From contig CM060334.1 of assembly GCA_030674155.1 (NCBI GenBank), positions 42,772,105 through 42,797,104 on the forward strand: 25,000 nt of DNA. Direction: 5' to 3'. The stretch is from Stramonita haemastoma (taxonomy: Eukaryota > Mollusca > Gastropoda > Neogastropoda > Muricidae). A program made the translations under genes and the position numbers. Of the stretch, positions 1 through 8,840 are shown in pieces (position 1 is the first letter of the stretch; each line of letters begins with the position of its first letter). The notes beneath the pieces were generated by a model, which was not told the DNA's origin, searched no databases, and saw only the letters and a list, made by a program, of their open reading frames with translations.

Positions 1-290
1 TTGCAGGTGTGTAGGTGTGTGCATGAATGGTTTGGTATGTTTGTCTGTCTGTGTGTGCCTGTATGTGTGTAGGTGTGTGTATGTTTTGGTATGTGTGTGT
101 GTGCCTGTAAGTGTGTAGGTGTGTGTTTGTATGTTTTGGTGTATGTGTCTGTGTCTGTGTCTGTGTCTGTGTGTCTGTATCTGTGTCTGTGTTGTGTCTG
201 TGTCAGTGTGTGTGTGTGTGTCAGTGTGTGTGTCAGTGTGTGTGTGTGGGGTCAGTGTGTCTGTGTCTGTGTGTGTGTGTTTACTAGCAC
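1..290. repeat. TG-rich imperfect microsatellite
   Basis: TG dinucleotides are interrupted by TGTCTG, TGTAGG and TGTATG variants, which suggests an old, degraded array. It opens the window and may continue to the left. Open frames across it give only Cys/Val/Ser repeats and are not genes. Confidence 0.9.
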
Positions 291-624
291 AAGCAAAAAA
301 ACAAAACAAAGGTGCATGTGGATGAGATATTCATATCTGGGCTTGCCAACACGTTTCCCTTTGAAGATGACAGAGTCTGAAAAAAAATTAACAAGAACAA
401 AAAACAACAACTTAGAAAGCAAAACCCAAATATAAGCAAAAACAACCCCCCCTCCCCCCCCCCCTAACAAACAAACAAAAAAAACAACCCAAATAAACTA
501 AGTAAAAATAAAAATGCTAGCCAAAACAAATCACAAATCCTTGACCTTTGCATGTTAAAATCATTTGACTTCTGCGAATCATCCAACTGCTGTTAAGTGT
601 AAAATGCAGGATTTAGAGTGATCT
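291..624. other. low-repeat AT-rich spacer
   Basis: A-rich sequence with a C-rich tract around 445-465 and short AAAC repeats after it. No coding, RNA or transposon signal was recognised. Confidence 0.6.
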
Positions 625-716
625 GTAAGTGTGTCGTGTGTGTGTGATGTGTTGTGTCGTGGGTGTGTGTGTGTTTGTGTGATGTAGTGTGTGTGTGTTT
701 ATTCGTGTGTGTGTGT

Positions 717-777
<61 letters not shown>

Positions 778-1175
778 TGTGTGAGTGTGTGTGTGTGTAT
801 GTGTGTGTGTAGTGTGTGTGTGTAGTGTGTAGTGTGTGTGTGTGTTGTGATGTGTGTGTGTAGTTGTGTGATGTGTGTGTGTGTGTATAGTGTGTAGCGT
901 GTGTGTGTAGTGTGTAGTGTGTGGTGTTAGTGTGTGGTGTGTGTGTGTGTGTGTGTAGTTTGTTGTGTGTAGGTGTGTGTAGTTTGTGTGCGTATATGTG
1001 CATGTATAGTGTGTATGTGTGTGTGTGTGTGTTAGTGTGTGTGTATGTGTGTGTTAGTGTGTAGTGGTGTGGTGTGTGTAGTGTGTTGTGTGTGTGTGTG
1101 TGTGTATGTGTGTATAGTGTTGTGTGTGTGTGTGTGTGTGTGTTGTGTGTGTTAGTGGTGTGTGTGTGTGTGTGT

Positions 1176-1212
<37 letters not shown>

Positions 1213-1250
1213 ATTCGTGTCGGATGGTGTGTATGTATGTGTGTTTGAGT
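625..1250. repeat. long TG microsatellite block
   Basis: About 625 bp of TG-rich sequence with a perfect (TG)n core near 719-775. The flanks are interrupted by TGTAGTG, TGATG and GTGGTG variants. Open frames on both strands encode only His/Thr or Cys/Val repeats and are rejected as genes. Confidence 0.93.
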
Positions 1251-1318
1251 GTGTGTGATTGTAATTGTATATGTCACATGATTGATTACATGTTTGTGAC
1301 TGTATGTATGTATATACA

Positions 1319-1341
1319 TATATATATATTATATATATATA

Positions 1342-1375
<34 letters not shown>
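1319..1375. repeat. TA microsatellite left of the MITE
   Basis: Nearly perfect (TA)n with two TATTATA breaks. It ends two bases before a terminal inverted repeat. A second TA array begins directly after the opposite repeat, so the element sits inside TA-rich DNA. Confidence 0.9.
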
Positions 1376-1376
<1 letters not shown>

Positions 1377-1377
1377 A

Positions 1378-1791
1378 CGCTCCACCACGATATGAGTCGC
1401 TTAGCACATTAACCAATTTTGCGCTAGGAGCCTTTAAAGGCAGGTGGGGGTCAAGTTGTCAATTTTGTGATTTTGATTGATTATTAAACTAGATCTGTTT
1501 ATTTATCTTATAATGAAATATCAAGGTATCATTTTTATTCCTTTTGCTTTTAAATGTGTTTTGGAAATACCAAAGCACTCATTCTGACAACCTGTTACTA
1601 AAATAAACTTGCCCGTGTCTCATTTTGTCACATCCTGCAGTCTATCATTTCAATTTGTAATAATGTTGCACAGAATTGTCCGATTTTCAATCTGTTTTTT
1701 GTATTTGATAGCCACTTTATTGCGCATTAATAACATGTCAATAACTTAAAAATGACCTCATGTGCACTCCGTCTCATTATGTGGTGGAGCG
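1378..1791. mobile_element. MITE-like non-autonomous DNA transposon
   Basis: The ends are inverted repeats of about 32 bp. The left end (1378-1409) begins CGCTCCACCAC. The right end (1760-1791) finishes GTGGTGGAGCG, and the two remain similar up to the inner CACAT/ATGTG motif with several mismatches. The interior is AT-rich (about 350 bp) with no open frame of note, so any transposase would have to come from elsewhere. Both ends abut TA repeats. This fits a TA target-site preference such as that of the Tc1/mariner (IS630) group, but the surrounding TA array hides the exact duplication. I do not recognise the end sequence as a named family. The structure is clear and the superfamily is inferred. 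Confidence 0.72.
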
Positions 1792-1881
1792 TATATATGT
1801 ATATATGTATGTATGCATGTATGCATGTATTTATGTATATATACATACATATCCATACATATTTACATATATATGTTATAC

Positions 1882-1938
<57 letters not shown>

Positions 1939-1953
1939 CATATATATATATGT
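1792..1953. repeat. TA / TATATG / CATACA microsatellite
   Basis: Starts as imperfect TATG/CATA repeats and becomes perfect TA from about 1892 to 1936. It forms the right flank of the MITE. Confidence 0.9.
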
Positions 1954-1977
1954 ATTTCTCAGCTTGATATCTGTATT

Positions 1978-2066
1978 TCACCAGTGGTAAGATTTTGCAA
2001 ATACGATCAATTTTTTGGTGCTCACTTTGAAGGTAACTGCATTCCGACTTCAGGGAATTTGATATA
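1978..2066 (-). mobile_element. SINE E tail fragment
   Basis: Read on the minus strand this matches the last 90 bp or so of the family E SINE at 23812-24146. Shared features include the CACTGGTGAA-like end, a GCAAAATCTTAC stretch and the segment complementary to GACTTCAGGGA. Only the 3' end is present, with no tRNA-like head. This fits 5' truncation during target-primed reverse transcription, or a tail shared with a LINE partner. Confidence 0.55.
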
Positions 2067-2204
2067 TACTGAGTATTAAATGTTACAGGTTTTCCTCAAT
2101 AGTAAATGAAATAAAATAAAATAGGACTAAAATCAATCATGGCAAGATGCCCCCCCCCCCCTCTGTTTTGTAATACAATTGATTTATTTCATTATTACAC
2201 ATTC
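2067..2204. other. unassigned AT-rich spacer
   Basis: AT-rich sequence with AAATA repeats near 2107-2122 and a run of about twelve C near 2150. It may include the 3' untranslated part of the adjacent minus-strand LINE remnant, but nothing shows this directly. Confidence 0.45.
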
Positions 2205-2690
<486 letters not shown>

Positions 2691-3059
2691 TTCATTATTT
2701 ATTTTTATTTACTTACTTACTTATTCTTTATACCGAGGATAATGGAATAATCACTCATGTGCATTTTTACATCCAGTCCCGTTGTGTATGCAGTTTTGTA
2801 AATCTTATCATCTGTCCCCACCGGCACACGATGGCCTACTCTTACGAAAAGCGGAACAGGATATAGCGTGTGCGCAAGATCTTCTGCGTGCGTTCGCACA
2901 CGGGACCTCGGTTTATAGTCTCATCTAAAAGACTTTTGGGGAGAGTGGGAGTCAGCACTGATGTTAACTCCAGGGATAAATCCCCCTCGAACGGGAATCG
3001 AACTCGGGTCGTCAAATTGCGAGGGCAATGTTCTGACCACTAGGCTATACCGTCCCCCT
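2691..3059 (-). mobile_element. SINE A, full-length copy
   Basis: On the minus strand this starts with a tRNA-like head of about 65 bp. It carries an A-box (TAGCCTAGTGG, complement of 3037-3047) and a B-box-like GAGTTCGATTCCC (complement of 2993-3005). The core follows, with the motif ATGAGACTATAAACCGAGG, then a family-specific body and an ATTCCATTATCC block. It ends in an A-rich tail with TAAG/TAAA repeats (plus strand 2691-2736). Several other copies in the window align along the whole length. It has no coding capacity, as expected of a pol III-transcribed SINE that depends on a LINE. I know of no official family name. Confidence 0.85.
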
Positions 3060-3188
3060 AGAGGTAGGAGTGTGTGATCTGAGAGAGATCTGTCAGTACA
3101 CACAGCCAGACAAAGGGTATTTGTCCTTTATTCTCGATACGTTGTGTAATACTTGAGGAGTGTTTTGGCAGCATCTTGGCACATTTAT
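3060..3188. other. unassigned spacer
   Basis: Unique-looking sequence between SINE A and a TG microsatellite. No gene signal was recognised. Confidence 0.5.
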
Positions 3189-3270
3189 GGATGGAGGTGT
3201 GTGTGTGTATGTGTGTGTGTGGTGTGTGTGTGTTGTGTGTGTGTATGTTTGTGTGTGTGTGGTGTGTGTG

Positions 3271-3312
<42 letters not shown>

Positions 3313-3431
3313 TGTGTGTGTGGTTGTAGGTGTGTGTGTGGTGTGTGTAGGTGTGTGTATGTGTAGGTGGTGCAGACGTGTGTGCAGACGTGTGTGTGAG
3401 TGTGTGAGTGTGTTGTGTGTGTGTGTGAGAG

Positions 3432-3475
<44 letters not shown>

Positions 3476-3567
3476 AGAGAGAGAGAGAGGAGAGACAGAC
3501 AGACAGACAGACAGACGACAGACAGACAGACGACAGACAGACAGAGACAGAGAGACAGAGAGACGAG

Positions 3568-3605
<38 letters not shown>

Positions 3606-3770
3606 GACAGAGGAGGAGTGATGTGACGAGGACGGGAGAGGTGAGTGTGCCGCGTGTGTGTGTGTGCGCGCAGCGCGTATGTGTGTGCGTGCGCACGCGC
3701 GTACACGTGTATATGTAATTATGTGTGTTTGTACGTGTGCGTGCCCGCGTGCATGCATGTGTGTATCTAC
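3189..3770. repeat. compound TG / GA / CAGA / TG(CG) microsatellite
   Basis: Blocks in order: TG-rich 3189-3428, GA-rich 3429-3495, CAGA with CGACAGA variants 3496-3550, GA 3568-3602, then TG with CG substitutions to about 3770. All overlapping long open frames, including a 301-codon minus-strand one, are driven by this low-complexity DNA. Confidence 0.92.
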
Positions 3771-4135
3771 ATCCGTGTTGGGCGGGGTGGTTGATAGGAT
3801 GTTAACGTGAAACAAACAGGCTAAAACCGTTTGCATTGCGCAATAGAGACACGGAACCCGAAGAGATACACGCGTTAACCTTGATGACATGAAAGTCTCA
3901 AAGCTGGATGATAGCGTAGATAATATTATATTATGTGAATGGGCTCGGTGCTGCATCGTTCTCAAAACCTCTAATAAAATGGTACTGCTTTTCTTCAAGA
4001 AGGACGCTTCTGTTGTTGTTTTGTTTGTTGTTGTTGTTGTGCGTTCCTTAGCTTAACACTCACGGGGGTCACCCAGAATGTGCAGTACTCTGACTCACTC
4101 ACTCACTCACTCCTCATCCCACCTGGGAATCACTG
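3771..4135. other. low-repeat spacer
   Basis: Mixed-composition unique sequence with a short TGT repeat near 4011-4040 and (ACTC)n near 4093-4112. A minus-strand open frame starts at 3998 here, but it soon runs into the microsatellite to its left and shows no recognisable domain. Confidence 0.5.
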
Positions 4136-4169
4136 TGAGATTGAAACTGTCTACTGCATGAGAAGTTTG

Positions 4170-4460
4170 CGTGTATGAGGATGATGATGAAGGTGATGGT
4201 GATAGAGGTGATGATGATGATGATGATGATGATGTGATGGAGATGAGGTGATGATGAGATGAAAAGGTGTGAGTGGTGTGATGATGATGCAGTATATGAT
4301 GTGTAGTGATGACGATGGTGATGATGATGATGTGATGGATGAGATGAGAGGGGACGCACGACGGATATATGATGATGGTGGTGGTGGTGGTGGCGATGAT
4401 GTTGATGATGACGAGAGGACATACGGACAGAGACGACGACGCGACGATGATGATGATGGT
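4170..4460. repeat. GAT trinucleotide repeat, imperfect
   Basis: GAT/GATGGT units with GTGATG and GACGAC interruptions. The right end merges with a truncated SINE B at the sequence GATGGTGAC, which resembles the GGATGGGTGAC of that family. Confidence 0.88.
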
Positions 4461-4670
4461 GACTTGCGCCTTAGCTTCAGTACAGTTCCCCCAGTTCACC
4501 CAGCTGTCAATGGGTACCTGCCCTCTTTAGGGTCAGGGAAGGTAAAGCAGCGAGGGAGAGGAGATGGGCGCCACCGCCCTCAACATGCTGGCCCCTAGAG
4601 AAGCTGAGGTCAGTCTCTGACGCCTCGCTCCCCAACGACCATAAAGGTTATGGGACACCTTTACCTTTCT
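4455..4670 (+). mobile_element. SINE B, 5'-truncated
   Basis: Matches the copy at 12126-12413 from the end of its 5S-like segment onward. Blocks in order are CTTCAGTACAG, GGTACCTGCC, GGGTCAGGGAAGGTAAAGC, CTCAACATGCTGGCCCC, a CACCTTTACC-type end and a pyrimidine tail. The tRNA/5S-like head is missing and a GAT repeat takes its place. Confidence 0.8.
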
Positions 4671-4780
4671 GCCTTTAGGGATTCTGCCTGGCTTGGTGGT
4701 TTGGGGGAGAAAGGTGTTATAGGGCATAATTATTATTCCTCTGTTTTCTGTTACTGTCTGACTGATGACTTTATTCCTCT
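4671..4780. other. unassigned spacer
   Basis: Short sequence between SINE B and a TG array. Nothing was recognised. Confidence 0.4.
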
Positions 4781-5140
4781 GTGTGTGTAGTATGTAGTGT
4801 GTATGTGTGTGTAGTGTGTGTGTGTGTATGTGTGTAGTGTGTGTGTGTAGTGTGTGTGTGTGTGTTGTGTTTGTGTATGTGTGTGTGCGAGAGGCGAAAG
4901 AGAACAGAGAACAGAAGAAGGGGGGGGGGGAGGGGAGGGAGGGAGGCAGGAGAGATAGAGAGTGATGTACGAGAGGAGGAGAGTAAGAGAGAAGAGAAGA
5001 TAGAGAAATGAGAAATAGTGGTGGGGGTGTGTGTGGTGGTGAGGATGAGAGAGAGAGAGAGAGAAACAGAGAGAGCGAGCGGCAGAGACAAGAGACAAAG
5101 ACAACATACAGACACACATACAGACAGACAGAGATACAAA
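4781..5140. repeat. TG then purine-rich (GGGA/GA/CAGA) repeat block
   Basis: TG-rich at 4781-4890, a G run and GGGA/GAGA repeats at 4918-5066, then CAGA-type repeats to about 5140. Open frames here are low-complexity artefacts. Confidence 0.85.
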
Positions 5141-5228
5141 CAGAGAGAATATCGTTCAGCATGGTCAATGCAAGTGCAATGCTGAATTTTCATTTTGACT
5201 TTTTGTTGAATCTTTCTAATTCAGTCAT

Positions 5229-5230
<2 letters not shown>

Positions 5231-5306
<76 letters not shown>

Positions 5307-5316
5307 CCACACACAG

Positions 5317-5393
<77 letters not shown>
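5231..5393. repeat. (CA)n-(TA)n compound microsatellite
   Basis: Perfect (CA)n at 5231-5299, a short CACGCACACACCACACACAG bridge, then (TA)n at 5317-5393 with one TATTA break. Confidence 0.95.
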
Positions 5394-5395
<2 letters not shown>

Positions 5396-5737
5396 TATTT
5401 TTTTTCAGCCATTCAGCATCCAACCGTGTAGGATGCAGGCTTTACCAGACACAAAGAATACAGACTTAAATCTTTTGGCAGACAGACTCTTGCAGCATGA
5501 ATTACCCCCCCCCCCACCACCACCACCACCACCCACCCTCCACCCACCTACCCCGACACTACCCCCCCCACTTTGTAGCTGCATGGTTTACAATATAACG
5601 TTCTTTAAATTCCAGGATTATCGTCTTTTTTTTCTTTTAAAACTGGCAGAGATTTTTTCAATGGTGGGAATGTCAGGGAATGACATTTTTTCCACCTTTT
5701 ATTTATTTTATTCTCCCCACCCCTCTCAATTACTCTT
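5394..5737. other. low-repeat spacer with C/CCA-rich tract
   Basis: Mostly unique sequence. The tract at 5503-5568 is C-rich with CCA and CCACC repeats. No gene signal was recognised. Confidence 0.5.
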
Positions 5738-5935
5738 GGGGACAGGGTAGCTCAGTGGTTAGAGCGCTTTGCTTTCCCCCAAGCTAAGGTTACGCAGCAT
5801 CGAGGGTGGTTACCAGTTGGATGGGTGACCGTTTGCGCGCCTTGGCTTCAGTACAGTCCCTCGTTCACCCAGCTGTGATTGGGTACCTGCCTCTTGAGGG
5901 ACAGGGAAGGTAAAGCAGCGAAGGGGGAGAAGAAG
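5738..5935 (+). mobile_element. SINE B head and body, joined to SINE A
   Basis: Opens with a tRNA-like arm carrying the A-box TAGCTCAGTGG at 5748-5758, followed by GAGCGC and a CTTTCCCCC stretch. The next segment (5781-5833) resembles the 5S rRNA internal control region: AAGCTAAG, GCAGCATCGAG, TGGTTACCAG and TTGGATGGGTGACCG in that order. The usual B body then follows as far as the AAGCAGCGAAGGGGGAG block. At 5936 the sequence switches abruptly to the 3' half of SINE A, so the last 100 bp or so of B are absent. Confidence 0.85.
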
Positions 5936-6230
5936 CCTGTTTCGCTTTTCAGAAGAGTAGGCGATTGTGTGCTGGTGGGACAGGTAACCTTTACAAAACT
6001 GCACACACACACACACACACATACACACACGTATTCACATGTACAACAGACAACACAACACACACTCAAAACCACACAACACAACACACACACACACACA
6101 CAACACACACACACACACACGCGCGCGCGCGCGTGGGAACTGAACATTAAAAAATAATGTACAAGAGTGCTTATTCCATTATCTTCGAAATAAAATAATA
6201 AAATAAAATGAATAAATAAATAAAATAAAT
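5936..6230 (+). mobile_element. SINE A 3' half with internal CA expansion
   Basis: Begins at CCTGTTTCGCTTTTC, which lies in the middle of family A. It continues through the TTTACAAAACTGCA block, a (CA)n expansion at 6002-6125, the ATTCCATTATC block and a TAAA-rich tail. There is no A head or core; SINE B directly precedes it. The CA array sits exactly where other A copies have only CATACACACGGGG, so the repeat probably grew within the SINE. Confidence 0.8.
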
Positions 6231-6254
6231 TCTACTCCACTTAACCCTACTCCA

Positions 6255-6360
6255 CCCTACTTCCAATCTCTCTGTCTCTCTGTCTCTCTGTCTCTCTCTG
6301 TCTCTCTCTCTGTCTCTGTCTCTCTGTCTCTCTCTGTCTCTGTCTCTGTCTGTCTGTCTG

Positions 6361-6431
<71 letters not shown>

Positions 6432-6470
6432 CCCCCCCCCTCTCTCTCTCTTTCCCCCCCCCCTCTCCTC
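6255..6470. repeat. CT / CTGT microsatellite with C runs
   Basis: CTCTGT and CTGT units at 6255-6385, almost pure CT at 6377-6428, then C10 and C9 runs separated by CT. Confidence 0.93.
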
Positions 6471-6534
6471 ACCTCCCTATAGTCTGCTACATCCAGTGAA
6501 CTCCCTTTAGCCCTGAATTTGACAAAGCTACACA

Positions 6535-6610
6535 CCACCCCACACCACCCCAACCTACCACCCCACCCCACCCACCCATCTCACCCACCCCACCCCACCC
6601 CAACCCATCT
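6535..6610. repeat. CCCCA / CCCA-rich tract
   Basis: Repeated runs of three or four C separated by A or AA. The complementary strand has enough G runs to form a G-quadruplex. It is not a canonical telomere repeat. Confidence 0.7.
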
Positions 6611-6775
6611 ACTGCGCCAGATCAGACCAGACTCCGGCAGTATTGCATTACTGCCTCCACAATGCAGCTAGGCATGCACCCACACACACACACACACAAC
6701 GCCTGTACAGTGGAAAGTGCCACCGACCGCGTATTAATGATGTAACAAGATAAAACACACCATCCACACCTAACA
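6611..6775. other. unassigned spacer
   Basis: Mixed sequence with a short (CA)n at 6681-6698. No gene signal was recognised. Confidence 0.4.
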
Positions 6776-6892
6776 ACCCCCCCCCCCTCTCCCACCTTCC
6801 CTCTCTTCCCTTCCATCCTCTCTCCTTCCCTCTCTCCCTTCCCTCCCTCTCTCCTTCCCTCTCTTTCATCCTTTCCATCCCTCTCCCTCTCT
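6776..6892. repeat. pyrimidine tract (CCCT/TTCC)
   Basis: C9 run followed by CTCT, TTCCC and CCCTCT units, almost free of purines on the plus strand. Confidence 0.8.
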
Positions 6893-6949
6893 TTTCGATT
6901 CAAGTCTGCCTGACTCTTTTGTGAATCATCCCTCCTTCATATCATGAGA

Positions 6950-7120
6950 GAAGATGAGGAGGAGGAGGATTTTTAATTTTTTTTTTTTATAAATGGGCAA
7001 GCAGGGGTTGGGGGGGGAGGAGGAAGAGGAGGAGGAAGGAGCATGAATGGGGTGGGTTAGAGGAGAGGGGGAGGGAGGGGGGAAGAGGGAGGGAGAGTTG
7101 GGTGGGTGGGGGGGAGGAGC
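6950..7120. repeat. purine-rich GGA/GGGAG tract
   Basis: GGA repeats at 6957-6970, a poly-T patch, then G-rich purine sequence at 7005-7120 with many runs of three to eight G. This strand could form a G-quadruplex. Confidence 0.75.
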
Positions 7121-7176
7121 AAGGAAGTTAAGTCTGGGACAAGCAGGATAACGAATGTTGAGTTGTCGTATGGTTC

Positions 7177-7262
7177 CGGCAGACAATCTACAGACATGAT
7201 TTCTTATCTCTCTGGAGGCAGAGAGAAAGAGGGGTTAAGCCTTCTTTTTTTTTTTTTTTTTT
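7177..7262 (+). mobile_element. module upstream of SINE C (compact form)
   Basis: Shares AATCTACAGACA, a TATCTCTCTGGAGGCAGAG stretch, GAGAAAGAG, TTAAGCC and then poly-T with the region upstream of another SINE C copy (9573-9729). Because both copies precede a family C head, it may be a real part of a longer element. Here the purine stretch is short, whereas the other copy has expanded into a GA microsatellite. Confidence 0.6.
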
Positions 7263-7668
7263 GGGTGGTCCAGAGGTTACACGCCTAACTAGAAAGCAAA
7301 AAAGTCCGGGTTTGGATCCATGGAGTGTGCGGTGGTTCGAATCTCGTTTAGACTTAAAACTTTACTCCCTCCCCACATCAATCAGTGGTAGTCTGTGTGC
7401 TAGTCTTTCGGGTGAGACGAGAAACCGAGGTCCCGTGTGTTACATATCATTGTTTAGCGTAGGTAAAAGAACCCAGGGCAACAAGAGGGTTGTCCCTGGC
7501 AAAATTATGTAGAAAAAGGCCAGTCTGATAGGGTAACAAATACAGTTGCAGACAGGGAGGAAAAAGAGTGGCGCTGCACTTGTGGCAATGCGCTCTCTCC
7601 CTGGGGGTGGGGGGGGGAGAACAGCCAGAATTTTACGCAGAAAAATCTGCCCTGACATAAAGTGGTAT
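7263..7668 (+). mobile_element. SINE C, near full-length
   Basis: tRNA-like head with A-box TGGTCCAGAGG at 7266-7276 and B-box GGTTCGAATCT at 7334-7344. The core at 7402-7440 (GTCTTTCGGGTGAGACGAG then AAACCGAGGTCCCGTGTG) is shared with SINE A. Downstream blocks are TTTAGCGTAGG, AAAGAACCCAGGGCAACAAG, TTGTCCCTGGCAAAATT, GTAGAAAAA, CACTTGTGGCAATGCGC and an end at GACATAAAGTGGTA. I remember very similar bodies from marine gastropod SINEs, but that is recollection and not a search. Element D abuts its 3' end. Confidence 0.85.
7266..7344 (+). promoter_or_regulatory. internal pol III promoter (A and B boxes) of SINE C
   Basis: TGGTCCAGAGG (7266-7276) and GGTTCGAATCT (7334-7344) fit the type 2 pol III consensus TRGYNNARNGG and GGTTCGANTCC. 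They are 57 bp apart, somewhat wider than in a tRNA but within the usual range for SINEs. Confidence 0.6.
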
Positions 7669-7674
7669 ATATAT

Positions 7675-7950
7675 GTGATGGCGTGGTAAGTAGATTACCT
7701 CCCATGCGATCAGAGCCCTGTGGCAGCGTTGTGTTACTAAATCCGGACACACCTGCGAATCGTGCGATGCTCTGTTTCCTTGGGTGGTGGTCGAAAACCC
7801 TCCATTGCATACTCTTTGCCTTCATTGTGAACGGTAGAATTTATGCAGCCTCTTTTTAGAGGTCACGTCCGAACTGGCTATCTGTACCCAACTGAGAAGC
7901 TGTGCAGAGATTGGACATCACATGGACCAATGTCCACTCTGTTATACATA
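7675..7950 (+). mobile_element. element D, copy 1 (unrecognised family)
   Basis: Aligns over about 275 bp with the reverse complement of 15512-15787. Shared blocks are GTGATGG, GGTAAGTAGATTACCT, CATGCGATCAGAGCCCTGT, GCGTTGTGT, CCCTCCATTGCATACTC, CCTCTTTTTAGAG, AGAAGCTGTGCAGA and GTCCACTCT. There is no tRNA head, coding capacity or clear terminal inverted repeat. The 5' boundary GTGATGG is the same in both copies, which marks a real end. At the other end it runs into a TA microsatellite. Class unknown; a non-autonomous transposon or an old LINE or LTR fragment would both fit. Confidence 0.7.
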
Positions 7951-7964
7951 TATATATATATGTA

Positions 7965-8018
<54 letters not shown>
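7944..8018. repeat. TA microsatellite
   Basis: TATA/TATG start followed by perfect (TA)n, continuous with the 3' end of element D. Confidence 0.93.
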
Positions 8019-8020
<2 letters not shown>

Positions 8021-8270
8021 TCAGCAGGGAGTGTCTGTCTTTTGGGACAGCAAGATTCATGCCAATATTGTATGGCTGTTATTTTGTGTTTTGTTTAGGC
8101 TTTTTTTTCGTTGTAATTTTTGTGGTTTAGCAGTAAAGTTGTTGAATATACTGTCACCTTTTATAAGGGTCTATTCGTGCAAGGACATAAAAACACGGAC
8201 ATACCTACGTACGTACGTATGTACACACAAGCCACAGACATACATACACTGATACACGATTGTGTGGGTG
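8019..8270. other. unassigned spacer
   Basis: Mixed sequence with an ACGT tetranucleotide patch at 8207-8219. No gene signal was recognised. Confidence 0.45.
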
Positions 8271-8277
8271 TGCGTCC

Positions 8278-8302
8278 ACGCACGCACGCACGCGCGCGCG
8301 TG

Positions 8303-8335
<33 letters not shown>

Positions 8336-8384
8336 ACACAAACGCAAACACACACAGTGACACACACACACGCACGCACGCAAC

Positions 8385-8418
<34 letters not shown>

Positions 8419-8431
8419 CGCACACACACAT

Positions 8432-8515
<84 letters not shown>

Positions 8516-8590
8516 CAAATATACACACATGCGCACACACATGCGCACACACATGCGTACACACACACACACGCACATACGCACACACAC
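8278..8590. repeat. CA-TA-CA compound microsatellite
   Basis: CGCACG/CA at 8278-8468, (TA)n at 8469-8515 with one TATTA break, then CA with ACATGCGC units at 8522-8590. The open frames across it are His/Thr or Cys/Val artefacts. Confidence 0.93.
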
Positions 8591-8591
8591 A

Positions 8592-8727
8592 GAGCGCGTT
8601 GCCACAAGTACGTGCAGCGCCACCTTTTTTTGCCTGTCTTTAACTGTATTTGTTACCCTATCAGAGTGGCCTTTTTCTACAGACTTGCCAGGGACAGCCC
8701 TCTTGTTGCCGTGGGTTCTTTTAGTAC
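8592..8727 (-). mobile_element. SINE C body fragment
   Basis: On the minus strand the blocks AAAAGAACCCACGGCAACA, the AGGGCTGTCCCTGGCAAG-type block, GTAGAAAAAGGCCACTCTGAT, AACAAATACAG and the GTGGCAACGCGCT-type end follow family C order. The head and core are missing. A CA array begins exactly where family C carries GTGTGTTACACAC, so that array may have grown from the SINE. Confidence 0.75.
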
Positions 8728-8729
8728 TC

Positions 8730-8740
8730 ACGCGCACACA

Positions 8741-8771
<31 letters not shown>

Positions 8772-8780
8772 CACCACACA

Positions 8781-8834
<54 letters not shown>
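8730..8834. repeat. (CA)n microsatellite
   Basis: About 105 bp of CA with CCACAC breaks, lying between a minus-strand SINE C fragment and a plus-strand SINE A fragment. Confidence 0.93.
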
Positions 8835-8837
<3 letters not shown>

Positions 8838-8840
8838 AAA

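Noticed and set aside
2993..3059. Functional tRNA gene on the minus strand
   Set aside because: A- and B-boxes exist but acceptor-stem pairing is lacking and the sequence continues into the SINE A core. It is a SINE head.
3093..3998. 301-codon minus-strand frame with a more complex first 70 residues
   Set aside because: Most of it is His/Thr/Ser repeat from the TG/GA/CAGA array. The N-terminal part has no recognised motif and no start or promoter support.
5738..5833. True tRNA or 5S rRNA gene
   Set aside because: No complete cloverleaf or full-length 5S sequence is present. The segment continues into a SINE body shared with other copies.
6535..6610. Interstitial telomere repeat
   Set aside because: The C-rich units are irregular (CCCCA, CCCA, CCAA) and do not match TTAGGG or a close variant.
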